Shown: positions 11,152 to 22,560 of the stretch, in pieces
Layout of the letters: each line of letters opens with the position of its first letter
How positions within the stretch are numbered: the stretch's first letter is position 1
Assembly: GCF_001949145.1 (NCBI RefSeq)
Contig: NW_019091376.1
Span: forward strand, 1,854,314 to 1,918,313
Reading direction: 5' to 3'
DNA length: 64,000 bases
From: Acanthaster planci
Lineage: Eukaryota > Echinodermata > Asteroidea > Valvatida > Acanthasteridae
Position numbers and translations under genes: made by a program
Notes under the pieces: model-generated
What the model was told of the DNA's origin: nothing
Seen by the model: the letters and a program-made list of their open reading frames with translations, nothing else
The model's database searches: none

Positions 11152-11520
11152 NNNNNNNNNNNNNNNNNNNNNNNNNNNNNNNNNNNNNNNNNNNNNNNNN
11201 NNNNNNNNNNNNNNNNNNNNNNNNNNNNNNNNNNNNNNNNNNNNNNNNNNNNNNNNNNNNNNNNNNNNNNNNNNNNNNNNNNNNNNNNNNNNNNNNNNNN
11301 NNNNNNNNNNNNNNNNNNNNNNNNNNNNNNNNNNNNNNNNNNNNNNNNNNNNNNNNNNNNNNNNNNNNNNNNNNNNNNNNNNNNNNNNNNNNNNNNNNNN
11401 NNNNNNNNNNNNNNNNNNNNNNNNNNNNNNNNNNNNNNNNNNNNNNNNNNNNNNNNNNNNNNNNNNNNNNNNNNNNNNNNNNNNNNNNNNNNNNNNNNNN
11501 NNNNNNNNNNNNNNNNNNNN
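11152..11520. other. Assembly gap
   Basis: A run of 369 N. Reading frames that span it are artefacts. The gap begins inside a dispersed repeat, which probably explains the failed assembly. Confidence 0.99.
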
Positions 11521-12285
11521 GCGTGGTACCAGAGCAGTCTGGAGGGTAGTCTGTACCCAAAGCTATATCATAGACTTTTGTGGTTATTCAGTTTGGGGGT
11601 GAACTTGTACAGCTGTGTTTCTCAAGTGTACATATACATGTATATGTACATGTACATCCCATCTCCTGCTCCAGCCCAGAGAAACCAGGTAGCTATCTTG
11701 GCCTCAACAACAATGAAACTGAGTCACTCAGTTTAAACCATAGATTTAAACACTCAATTAAAATTGGGCTCTGCCTTCATATCAACCCAATAGCATGATT
11801 CAGGTAGTTGTAACTAACACAGTTTAATGAGTCTGTGTCCATGGTTCCACCCATAACCAGTCCTGTGGTGTCAGCTTTTTTTTTTTTTTTATCTGCTGGC
11901 GTGGAGTAATTACAGGATGTCTTAATACAGGTTCGCCGGTCTCCTTGAGTTGGACATAATTATTAGGGTTGATAGCAAGGCATGTAGTTATTCTGCAGTA
12001 ACTGTCTGTGCCATAAATGTACTGAAGCAATTCATGACCTACTGTATATTACAGACACATTGTCCTTATTTGAAAGATGAGCAGTGTACATGCGTGTGCA
12101 TGTAAAATGTTGCTCTGTAAAATGTCAAAGTCGTTATTTTTGCAAGTGGAGAGATTTGAGGGGGGGTGTCAAGCCATTATCACCACATTTACTTTGTAAA
12201 AAATTAATCATATCGTTAACACTGAGCACTGAGGGTAACTCATTCAGTGAGGAAGTTTGTATCGTTTTCCGATGATATCTGCACA
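11521..12285. other. Non-coding stretch with a TACATGTA-type palindrome
   Basis: A 24 bp perfect palindrome occupies 11627-11650 (arm TGTACATATACA followed directly by its complement), continuing into a further TGTACAT. Such TACATGTA strings are frequent simple-sequence elements in several marine invertebrate genomes. A poly-T run lies near 11876-11890. Confidence 0.5.
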
Positions 12286-12720
12286 CAAAAGCAGCAGTGG
12301 CAGCTGATTGGAATGCAACTGCTGCTTTAGTGATATTGCTTAGTTGCTGTCGGTGCCAATGCCACTGCTGAACTGGTTGCCAGCATTGCACCCGTTGCTG
12401 TGTTACTGTTCAATGTACCAATGTCACTGTTGCTTTTATAGTAGTTGCTGTTGCTTATCATGAGGGTCCTGTTTGCTCGTGTTGTTGCTGCACCATCTTT
12501 GTCGCTTTACTGCGAGCTGCATCTGTGGTTGTGCTGCAGTTTGCTCGTGTAGACACAGATGGTGCTGCTGAAACTGCTGTTTCAGATCCTGCTGTCGTTT
12601 CCAATGATGCCTCTGCTATTTCACAGTCACTGTTCCCTGGTAATGTTGCTGTTGCAGTTGCAGATGACACTGAGGGTTTCTATACTGCTGTTGATAAGGC
12701 TGTTTATTCTGTTTTGGAGT
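12286..12720. repeat. Decayed GCTGTTG-type repeat region
   Basis: About 430 bp dominated by variants of TTGCTGTTG, TGCTGCTG and CCACTGCTG at irregular spacing. This keeps short frames open on both strands (for example 12525-12902 plus, rich in A, V and D, and 12458-12670 minus, rich in A, T and S). The periodicity in threes is a property of the repeat, not evidence for a protein. Confidence 0.5.
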
Positions 12721-13394
12721 GTGCTGCCGGGCTCATTTGCATATATTTTGGAGTTTGTCACAGCTGTAGTCTTCACTTTGCATATTTCAAAATCCACTTC
12801 TTTCCGTATCTACAGTTCTTTCTGGTTGTTAGGGTTTTTTGTGGGGGAGGGGATGGAAGAGTCAAGAATTGCTCTTTATTCACGGGACTGCAGTACAGGT
12901 AGTTGATTAAAAGGTGAGTTTGTTGTAACTTCAGTCATCCTGCTTCCAGCTTATAATTTTAAGATAGGTTTACAATTTACACAAATGCTATCATATTCAT
13001 GTAGTCATCGGTGATTGCGATCTGGTTTGTAGTGAGGTTCTGCTCTTCTGATTGATCATTCTTTGCGCATGCACATGTGCCATAACATGCTGGTCACCAA
13101 GGATATGAGCTTGCATGTTTCTGTGTCCATACTGTATTTCACAAGGTTGAAGTTGTTTGTAATTCATGAGTGAAGGGGGGATAGATCCTGTGAATGCAGA
13201 ATGAATAAACCAATCAAGATTTATGGGTGTTATGTCTTTGCAATAAACTTCCGATATCTGAGGTCAGATTATACAGCCATCCAGCTTCGTTTTTTTTTTT
13301 TTTTAATCTTTAAGTGATACATGACACCTGTGCACTTACGAAAGCTGGGCGGTAGCCATGACATGCAAGGAAAAGCCAGAGACAATTTATGATA
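12721..13394. other. Non-coding stretch, nothing recognised
   Basis: It contains a TTGCGCATGCAC string near 13061, resembling an NRF1-type site, and a T-run near 13288-13304. No exon or RNA gene recognised. Confidence 0.35.
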
Positions 13395-13560
13395 TTGAAA
13401 CGTGAGGCGGGTAAAATTAATTTCCCCCCAGCTATAGTTTATAACAGCGATAAGGTAAACAATACAGCCGTATAGCCGCATAATTATAGGTGTCATCAAG
13501 CACCGCTCGCTATATCTGCACTTTTATGGCCAGGATTGATGGGCCTGTTATTTGAAAGAT
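13395..13560. promoter_or_regulatory. CNE-like block with Fox and homeodomain sites
   Basis: GTAAACA (13455-13461) is a full forkhead core, TAATTA (13481-13486) a homeodomain core, and TTTTATGGCC near 13522 a posterior-Hox-like core. CpGs are kept (GCCG, GCCGC, ACCGCTCGC) although the neighbourhood has lost them, supporting constraint or lack of methylation. Confidence 0.35.
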
Positions 13561-14040
13561 CATTTTTTTTTCTCCCTCCTGTTCTCTTTGCTTTCTTCTT
13601 ACACATGGACCGTCTATCCCTTTCTCTCTCCCCCTCTCTCTCTCTTTCTCTCTCTCTTCCAAGTCGTTACTCAAGAAAATCGTGAGAGATGTGGGGGGGG
13701 GAGAAAAATGAGAGAATGGCTGCAGCCACACGGCAGGCATACACAGATTAGGAAATTAGAAGTTACTGAGTGATTGTTGAATATGAAATGACAGAGAAAT
13801 GGATTGGAATTCTGCGGTGTGTTGTTTCTCTTTCTTTCTTTTTTGTTTCCTTATTTTTTTTCCTTCCCCCCTCTTCCTTCCGTCTTCCTGTGCACTTTGG
13901 GCCAGAGGAGGACTTTTCAAATTTTATTATACCCTGTGCTGACTCCCTTTTCCTGTTTTGATTGTTGAGGCAAATTTTGACTAACGTTGATTGTAGGTTT
14001 TGGTTTTTTTCTTTTTTTTTTATTTTTAACTTAAGGCTAG
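13561..14040 (+). repeat. Pyrimidine-rich simple-sequence zone
   Basis: CT-rich runs at about 13565-13665 and 13825-13885 surround a short G-run. The strand asymmetry creates overlapping low-complexity ORFs on both strands, which I disregard. Confidence 0.55.
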
Positions 14041-17000
14041 TGTATTCTTTTTGTTGAGCCCCACTAGTCACTTAGTTGATGTAAATGCTGAGTTTTATCT
14101 TGTTAGTACAAATTAATCACTCTTGTACATGTTCTCGGTGAATGTAACACTTTAGATTTCAATAAATTCCTCCATGTAAGCTTTACAGGTGTTTAAGTGT
14201 ATTTTGGGGTGAAAGTTAAAGTTGACTTACAATTTTGCTGGTACCAAGCTATTTCGTATAGTAGTTCTTGCAACAAATATTCAGGGGAACTAGTATCCAT
14301 AAAATAGACCTTCCATGTTCATTGGCATTACAGATGAATGGTCCCAATCAGGACCTTGTCAGTCAATCAGCATGCCTCAGTGTCATAAGCCCAGTTGTAC
14401 CAGCCTGATACCTTGCACAACTGCTCAGATTCATAGATGAAATTACGGGCGCTCTGAGAGATTTACACATTCATTGTAGTTGAATGCATTTACAGCATTC
14501 CAGCCAAACTATTTTGTGTTAGTGTGAGATGTCTGTGGATCAGAGATAAGAATGTGACAAGCAGCACTACAGATGCTAATAATATTGTAAAAAAAGAGTT
14601 GTCAATAACAAAAGTTGTTTGCCTGCTGCATTTTCTGCGTCACACTGCCCGACATTCTTTTAGTTCCAAAGGCCTCTCTTTCTCAGTCCTCCTGCAACCA
14701 TTCGCATCAGTGAGTACATCAAAGTAATGATTTTCTTAATCTTCCTTTTCATCTCTCTGTATCCCTTTTATTTCCTCTTTTCCCTCTCTCGGCTGGAAAA
14801 AAAATCCTTGGTTTGTGTTGTTGTTCTTGTTTTGGGGTGGTCTTGTAATGGTCTTTCCGATATCGTTGTCCTTCCATTTTCCACACAGTGTACCTTTCAA
14901 TTAATCTCATGTTGGAACTTGAAGGGCAAACTGGACCATGGCAACGGAAGCATGTGTTGTTCTCAATCACAGAACTTCTTTTACTTCCTCACAATCTACC
15001 CAATCGCTGCTCTGTTTCCTTTTCATCCTACCAAAAGGGGATTACCGAAGTGACTCGTTTGATTCTTGCTGTCCACTTTGGAATTAATTTTCAGACACTG
15101 CGTGGATGGACACCTGGGGTCCAGCAGGAAACAAGGTGCACAGTTCAATACACCTGTCACCGATGGTAATGCTCACATTTTGACATTGTTGAGCTGGAAG
15201 CGCGTTACTTCACAGGACTGTGGATTTGAAATGCTGATGATGGCATGGCACTTGCTTGCTAGTCCAGTTTTTCATCAGCTGCCCATTAAAGGTCAAATGC
15301 ATTACCAAAACCATGTGGTCAAAATGATAGTCTTTCTCTCAGGTTTAACACTATTTAATTTGGTCTCCTGATGTCTTTTATCTGGTGAATTAATGTCTGA
15401 GTCTCAAGTGTATGCGGAGGAGCTACAGTGTATATGCTGTTACACGAGGGTACATTTGTGTGATCCTGCCAGCACCGTTTTGGGGGGACAATTTCTTATA
15501 GCGAAAAATTTTAGACTGGATTGTGGGGAATTTTTTTGTGTCCTTGTAATATTTTTTTCCCTTTAATATCTATCATTCAAGTGTGAAGTTCCCAGAACTG
15601 GGGAATGAGTATTTTATGTTTACATGGCTGAAAGTGAACTGAAAGAGTGGTCTGAACTGTGCGCAGCATTCATTCGTGCACAAATTTGACAAACAGAGAG
15701 GCACAGGTGACAATTGAAGGCTGTTGGTGCCAAAGTACACTAGTAAATACTTTGCACAGTGTGTAAATACGTCCAAGAAAAAGCTTGCACCCATATGCTG
15801 TGTGTCATTGTCAAAGGGAGATCATTACCTGGTTGAAAGAAAGGAAAATAAAAAGTGCCCACTATTGTACATGCTTGGAGATCCATATGTCAGAGATTAC
15901 AAATCGCAGGTGTAAAATACAGTAATGAACCCTCTGCACACTTTATGAACCTTGAGCTCGTATTTAGTGAGAAACACAGGTCTTATTAATATGAGAATGC
16001 ATCAAAGTTTCCTGACCCATGCAAAACTCTACCAGAAGAGGCTCACCTCAAGAGCAGCAAGTGATTAGCTCCTTCACCATCATCACCCAGAAATGAAGGC
16101 ACTGTGAATTTCTCCCCAAAATGAAAGAAGCCCACTCCTCGAAAGAAATCTGAAAGAGATTAAAAATAGGATGTTGTGATCAGGAACAAACAAACTTTAC
16201 TTGTCATAGCCTAATGGGATTTTCCTGGCACCCTTTGTGAGCCAGAAAAACTGATTTCATGCTGGGCTGCACGCTGTCCCCTTGCCTGACGGAGTCTGTT
16301 CGGGATTTTGGATGACATCAAGGACAAGAGAGGAGAGATCAAGAGAGGGAAAGGTGTCGGTATGGAGCCCACAGGCAAGGCTAGCCAGGGCTGTTTTAAT
16401 ACCTTTATGTATGCTTTTGTCAACCCCCCCACCTTGTCAAATATATGCAGTGAGGATGAATTCAGCTTGTAGTAATTATTTCATGCAGGTTTTGTTGTGT
16501 CATTGCTTCTAGTTCTTGAGGTAAAAGAAAGTTTGGCTGGGAGGTCTCTTGGGGAGAGACGACACCTGCAGGGACTGGCCATGTTTGCTTTTCAGAAGGT
16601 TTTAAGGTTTTTTTATGTACTTAGTAGAGTGAAAGCAAGGATATCTCAGAAAGCTGCCTTATTGCTCTGTGGCCTAAAAACATTCAAAAGCCTGTGTAGG
16701 GAATATTGTAGAAAAAGTTTCCCCAGATTTAGAAATGGGAGGGGCAAATCTTAGACATTCTAAGGGCAACTTGTAGAATAAAGTTGAGGGGCCTAAAAGC
16801 ACACCGGTTGGGTACCAGTCGGGGATGGGATTTGTACCAGGGTCATAGGGGTGAAAGGTCACTGAAAGTAGAAAGCACCCACCTGCCTCCCCCCCCCCCA
16901 CAAAAACAGTAACAAGTTATCATTTTGGAGCTACGGTTGAACAACAGACCCATTAAACTCATCTTGCAGTGTTGAAATCAATAGTAAGGGACATCATTTT

Positions 17001-17321
17001 CTTCCACCGAATGTCTGTTTCCAGTAGGATGTCAAACTTCGTTGGATAACAAAATAGGGGGATAAGAGTGCTCTTTTTGTTGCAAATGAAGAGTAAGAAA
17101 AGAAATTTATTTAAAACTAATTTTCCTGAGGCCCACTGAAAACCTTGTTCAACCTTGGTGGCATTTTGGCTAATCTCATTGGCCAAGTGCAGAAATTTGT
17201 TTAGCCTTGGAAATATTTGTTCAGCAATAACAGGAAACCAATCAAAATGCATGGAATGGATACTGCGCTTGTGATGGGTTCCCAGCAGATCTCGGCTCAG
17301 CTCATAAATTTGTTAAGTACA
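14041..17321. other. Non-coding stretch, nothing recognised
   Basis: About 3.3 kb of ordinary sequence with short chance frames on both strands. No enhancer-like island as clear as elsewhere, no repeat pair and no RNA gene was found by eye. Confidence 0.35.
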
Positions 17322-17625
17322 GGGTTCCCATGATCATAGAAAATCCTTGGAAGTCATGCAAAGTCACTGAAAATTGGGGAAAATTAGGGTGTCTGGGAAT
17401 CCTGTTGTCTGAGGAAAAGTCATGGAAATCAAGATCATGCAAGGGTTTATTTTTAGGAATGTTTTGAGTGTGATTTAAACGCTTTATCCTTTTTAGTCTG
17501 TAGTGGCTATGGCAGTCTTCCAGTTCATAATACCAATGACTTTTTGTTCAAAATTGTCATGGTTTCAATTTGGAAAGTCATAAAAAAGTCATGGAATTTG
17601 GTTTTTCAGATTTCTGTGGGAACCC
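17322..17625. mobile_element. MITE-like element with GGGTTCCCA termini
   Basis: The left end GGGTTCCCA (17322-17330) is the exact reverse complement of the right end TGGGAACCC (17617-17625). Inside, AGTCATGGAA-type words recur (AGTCATGCAA near 17352, AGTCATGGAAATC 17418-17430, GTCATGG 17556-17562, AGTCATGGAATTT from 17587). This GGGTTCCCA plus AGTCATGGAAA pattern resembles a family of dispersed repeats I know from several animal genomes, but I cannot name it. There is no coding capacity and no clear target-site duplication. Confidence 0.55.
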
Positions 17626-18700
17626 GCGAGGTAGTATTATCCGTAAAGTTGCTCCAAGAAATCTTGCCCGAGCCTTGGACATGAAATGGAAAAAAAAGCC
17701 TCCTTGCTCCCCCCATCCCACCCATGTTTGGGGCATCTTGCAACCTCTGTGGGACTCCCTTGTCACTACCCCTTGTGTTGCAACCTCAGCGCCACAGCCT
17801 CTGTGAACCCTGCCCCCACCCTCATTGCTCCTCGGAGGCTGGTAATCTCCAGACAGTAACTTCTCTCTCATCACCACGGCCCTACACTTGTCACGCTTTG
17901 CAGAAATGGGATTATGCGGTGTGTCCTTGATTATTGCCAAGGAGGGGAAGAAAAAAAAAGGAAGAAAATTTTGAGACTTGGGGCAAAGAAGCAGCATGAT
18001 CTTATCTTCTCATCACGGCGATCATAACAATGCATTATTTATTATCTGGCTTAAGCACAATGTTTAACAAGGAGCGTGCATGAAGTCTTCAGACTTCAAA
18101 AATCTCATTTTTCCTTGTGCCTCTGGCATGTTCCGAGAAACTCGTAAGCACATCAGTGTAGTGACAATTCCTACATCATGGCAGGCACTGTTTCTGCTGG
18201 TTTTATTGCTGTATGAGTCTGATCCCTCAAATCTCCCTCTAGCTCCTCCCCAAGCCATATTTTCCCAACTCCCTAACACCCCAAAAATCTTAAAGGAAAA
18301 GAGACACTTTATTGTTTCCTCAGAATTGATTCTAATGACAAACCAATGTATTTTTATTTGTATTATTTATTGACCACATCCAGCAGTGGAATACCTGTCA
18401 ATTATTAAAATGGAAGCAAAACAACGGAAGAAGGAAAAACCACACTAAAATGTTCAAACTGGTTTCTGTTTACAACTAAAAATATTGAAAGGAAAAGTAA
18501 AAATCAATCAATTAAATTATTCAAAAAGGGGCATGTGTTGTCGGTGTTTTCAACAAAAACCCAGAAAATCACAAATTTTTCGATCTAGATTTTTCCCTAC
18601 CATTTTACTTCCTTTTATCCAAAGAACAAATTAGCAAAGTTTCAAAGCAAAATGTTGTTTACTTTCCTCGTAACTGTAAACAAACAACCAACAAAAAGCT
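17626..18700. other. Non-coding stretch, nothing recognised
   Basis: C-rich runs near 17705-17725 and 17808-17822 keep overlapping frames open on both strands. The rest is AT-rich. No credible exon. Confidence 0.35.
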
Positions 18701-18718
18701 TAGTCTCTGTGTTTCTCT

Positions 18719-19137
18719 GTTTTCACAAAGTGACAACGTCAGATTGTTTGTAGGGTAAAAATAGAGACAATATACACAATCCCTGCATGAGTCTGTACAT
18801 GAACACCTGTGTGGGTGTTGGAATGTAAATGTAACAATTTTAAGTGACAAAATTTTGTGTAATGCAATAGGAAAAAATAAAGACCTGCAGGTGTTCTGTT
18901 TTCACGAAGTGAAAACGTTTAGTAGTTTTTATTAATGAATTATTCTTTAATGAAGACAATATACCTGCAAATAAGTATGGATTAGCATTTTCCAAGTCTT
19001 GCATTTCATGACTTTGTAAATTAATTCCTCAATCCGTAACATAAAAATGTGTATTGAAAAGGCTGGTATTTTCAAATGCCTGTTTCTCAGATTGTCCGTT
19101 TGGCGAGATTTTGAGGTTTTTATCACTTCGCGAAAAC
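18719..19137. repeat. Three copies of a GTTTTCRCRAAGTG word
   Basis: GTTTTCACAAAGTG (18719-18732), GTTTTCACGAAGTG (18898-18911) and, inverted, CACTTCGCGAAAAC (19124-19137) are variants of one 14-mer. The second lies in a perfect hairpin GTTTTCAC-GAA-GTGAAAAC (18898-18916). The first two continue with similar bases ending in AACGT. This looks like the remains of inverted-repeat ends of small elements in an AT-rich region; autonomous function is not indicated. Confidence 0.4.
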
Positions 19138-19190
19138 ATCAACAATGTGAAAAAATGTCTTTGAAATTACCAACTATTCCCTTTCACTCC

Positions 19191-19222
19191 AATTCCTTCA
19201 TTTTCCAATTCTTTCATTTTCC
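19191..19222 (+). repeat. 16 bp tandem repeat, two copies
   Basis: AATTCCTTCATTTTCC (19191-19206) is followed directly by AATTCTTTCATTTTCC (19207-19222), differing at one base. A third partial unit begins at 19223. Confidence 0.75.
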
Positions 19223-20979
19223 AATTTGTTAGGAGAATTAAGGGGAGCAAAATGTAATTTTCCTGATGTTTCCTTAAGTCCCCCCATGTGAAAAATGGTA
19301 TCCCATAAATTTAAGTCAAAGATCAACCTTGATACTCAATCCTGGACAAATCTGGTTTGGCCCCAACCCCCAGACCCCCTTTCAATGTTGGGTCTATGCG
19401 CGTGGTCTGCGTTCCAGCAGGACATGACAACATTGGAAGGGGCCGGAGAGCATACAGCTATTGCCAGTGTCCCAACAATTTTGTCCAGGATTGTAGACGT
19501 GCACCTTTGTCATTTTACACTCGGATTTCTCACATATTCCCTCTTAGACAGATATTCAGCCTTAGAACTTTGGATTTCATTGTAGATGATGAAATAATGA
19601 AGAATTTAATAAATGGTATCAAGGATTCTCCAAGGAGGACTAGTGGGGTACCTGTGGGGTAACAACATCCAAAGTCAGGCTTGTTATTTTTATATGTCCA
19701 ACTATTTAACCCGTTTTGATTTGTTTATCACAGATTTCTCATCTTTAGGAAAGCCTAAACCATGGACAGGCTTGGAAGGCTCGTTCAACCTCTTCTCCAC
19801 ATCTGCTCGCCCTGAGGACAAAAAAGGCAAGCAGACATACAATTCAATTATTGTGTTAGCTTTACATCAGTCATGTCTTGTATATTTTTCTTTGACTTTG
19901 GTGCAAAGACATCTTCTAAAACATAGGAACGTTATTTATTTTGAGGGTCACTTGTAGCATTGAGGTTTTTTTCTTTTACTTATAAATTTGTGCATATGAT
20001 TATTACACTGATCAAACCTTGTCATGTCATTGTTTAAACATCTTAAAAGGTCATCCAAAGTGAAAATATAGCACCCATGCTGAGATAAGCCTGAGTATGG
20101 TTGAACTAGTCTGGTGCCTACATTTTTTCCTCCTCCTAACTCTTTTTTTTTCGCTAATTTTTGTTCAAACATGAACGGAGGAGTGGTGCTTATTTATACA
20201 AGTTAATTTATGAATATGTATTATCCAGTTTCTATTTATGTGATTTGCAGTACAACTTTACAATACTGATGAGGCTTTATCTTGGTCTGAGGGAACAAGT
20301 TTTTTGGTGATCTATAAAAGTTGAAAACATGTATTAAATGGTACTTCTTTATTTAAGGGATCTCCTTATCCACAGTCTGAACCTTTCACTTTTAGGGCAA
20401 CTTAAATTGAAGGTACATACTTCCATTGAAAGCATTTTAATAAGTTATTTTATTATGGTACAAACATTGATGTCCTACTGCTGCGCTCGCAAGATGCACA
20501 TCACACATCTAACCACAGGGTTCATGGTACTAACATATGATTGGCCATCATAAATTGACTTACTGTTGAGAACGTAGAACCCGCAATCTGATTGGCTCAA
20601 AGTTATGAGAGCCAAGCTGCTGATTTGTTGACTGAGGTGTTATGACCATTTACTGTGGATCCTTGAATGGGATAGGAATGCGATAGGTTCCTCAGTTGAA
20701 CGTCAGTTTGTACACACTGTTCTCATCCCCTATCAAAGCAACGCTATTCTAGCCTTGTTACAAGTAAAGTGTATGTACCACCGGTTTTATTGTTCAAGTA
20801 CATATCCATCTGTTGTTCCAGACACAATTCAAATCAGGGGGAACTACAGTTGTTATAACATTGATTGTCAAGATTTTACTTTGTTTTGAATGAACACCAA
20901 CTTGTATAGGTAGTGGAGTCTATTTGTCATCGTGGTTTGTTTTTTTTTTGCCAAATCAGAGGGTTGTTTTCAGAACAGC
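19223..20979. other. Non-coding stretch with several short open frames
   Basis: Frames at 19295-19585, 19357-19662 and 19613-19957 overlap on the plus strand, none resembling a known protein. Two CCAAT-type strings (TGATTGGCC near 20540, TGATTGGCTC near 20588) occur 50 bp apart, but no core promoter is apparent. Confidence 0.35.
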
Positions 20980-21380
20980 CATTATTCAAATGAACACCAT
21001 GTGATGACCTGTGAATTATGTTTCTATGATTGATAAGACCAGACTGTCGGCTTATTCATGTCTGTCAGATTGGTGTACTGATCGCCAGATCCTGGCTGAT
21101 CGTTTGATTCCATCCAGCATTTGGCTGAGTGATAGCTGACCAATTTGACGCCTCTTAATTAAAAGATTTTGGCCGTTTGTCGTCCCGACGATCACTCACA
21201 ATGGCAATTTAATCAATTTCTGGATTTGATTGTTTGAATTTTTTTCTAATCTCTGGCTATTTGCTGCATTAATCATTCCTTTTGATGGGGACCAATTTCA
21301 TATGGTTAATTAAGGTGATTATCAATCACAGTGAGGTTTTTGTTAATAAAGTTTTCTTTGGCAGGTATTATGTTTTCATT
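20980..21380. promoter_or_regulatory. CNE-like block, dense homeodomain and TALE-type dyads
   Basis: TTAATTAA (21155-21162), CAATTTAATCAATTT (21205-21219), GTTAATTAA (21305-21313) and the dyad GTGATTATCAATCAC (21315-21329, arms GTGATT/AATCAC) cluster here. TGATTGAT, GCTGATCGTTTGATT and CTGTCAGATTGG strings near 21030-21105 add PBC/TALE-like cores. CpGs are kept at 21171-21190. It is one of the clearest enhancer-like islands in the window. Confidence 0.45.
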
Positions 21381-21884
21381 ATTAGATATGTTGAGTCATA
21401 TAGCTTAAGGTTAGGCAATTCTATGATTAATCAAATTTTGATAAATGAAAGTCATTGAGTGCCTTCATTGTTATAGATACCACTATCAAAAATCAAGATC
21501 TTAATTAATTTACTTCCTTTGTTTACAAACGGTTAAATTTGAAAAGCTAGAAAGTTTTATCTTCATGTCAACTTTTTACATTACTTAATTTTTTATATCC
21601 CAAATACAATAAATGTTGGTAATTTCCATACTATGTCTATAAACTTTTGGTATTTTGGTATCTGTTCCTTCTTGTTACTTTTAAACCCTAAAGTAGCTGC
21701 GTTGTTCAAATGAGTTCACAGCACTGTAGCATTCCTTGACAAGTTGTTCAACAGAAGTCCATTACAATCTGTTCGCGACAGTGGAAATACCTGTGTGTTG
21801 TGGCATCCCTTTTAGTCATGGATGAGGCCATTATAGTCACTTGCGTTTGTTGAACTTGCTAAAAATTGATGCCCAATCTTTTTC
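21381..21884. other. AT-rich spacer, nothing recognised
   Basis: AT-rich sequence between two enhancer-like islands, with isolated TTAATTAA near 21500 but no exon, repeat or RNA gene. Confidence 0.35.
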
Positions 21885-22560
21885 CTAATTAACTGCGCTA
21901 ATCCGTGATTTTGACATAAATGCTTCGCTACTCGTGCTACTGTCACAGAAGCCCTCCCTTCACCTGAGGTCCGCTGGGAAATTCTGTTGGAAACCCTTTG
22001 TTGTCGTAACTTTCACGATTTGTGATCAACAAGCCCTGGTGATGTAAAATCTGATATGCGTATCATATCCGTGAGAAAACAACGCAGGGGAAGTGCTGAT
22101 CCACCGTGTAGCTGTGGTGCGATTACAGGGACTGTGGAAAATGCACATTGGAGTGTTGTAAAAACAATGTTGGTGTAATGCGGGGGATATGAATGACAGA
22201 AAATACTGTTTGTCTATTCAACCTGGCTCTTTCAGGTCGGGGGGGTGAAGGAAGGAGGATGGAGAAAAAAAAGAGACAGCCCCCCAAAAAATTGAGTGAT
22301 CATCGGAACATTTGCATCGTAATTGCTTAGTTTGGCTCGTCCAAGTCTTAATGCGGCAAACGTGCATCAATCATTTTGCTACGGACAGTCACAGGGAAAT
22401 ATACAAAGGATTGGTGGTAGCGCCATTGTAGCCCACATACGTTAAGTGGCAGCGCGACCAAGGGGAGGATTTGATATGGCATCATATTTCGTATATCTTT
22501 CTTGCCCCCGCTGATATCCGAGGCACTATCATTGCTTACAGGATTGGGCTGTAAAGCATA
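21885..22560. promoter_or_regulatory. CNE-like block with GATA dyad
   Basis: CCTAATTAACTGCGCTAATC opens the block near 21885. GATATGCGTATC (22053-22064) is an inverted pair of GATA words spaced 4 bp. CpG density is above the local background. A purine-rich insert near 22240-22290 splits the block, and further complex sequence continues to about 22560. Confidence 0.4.

Noticed and set aside
11627-11650. 24 bp TACATGTA-type palindrome as a specific binding site
   Set aside because: It belongs to a simple palindromic repeat class common in several marine invertebrate genomes; sequence alone gives no reason to infer a function.
11050-11736. Long plus and minus frames across 11050-11736
   Set aside because: They are open only because the 369 N bases carry no stops.
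12458-12906. A/T/S-rich and L-rich proteins from the GCTGTTG region
   Set aside because: Frames arise from a triplet-like decayed repeat, not from coding selection.
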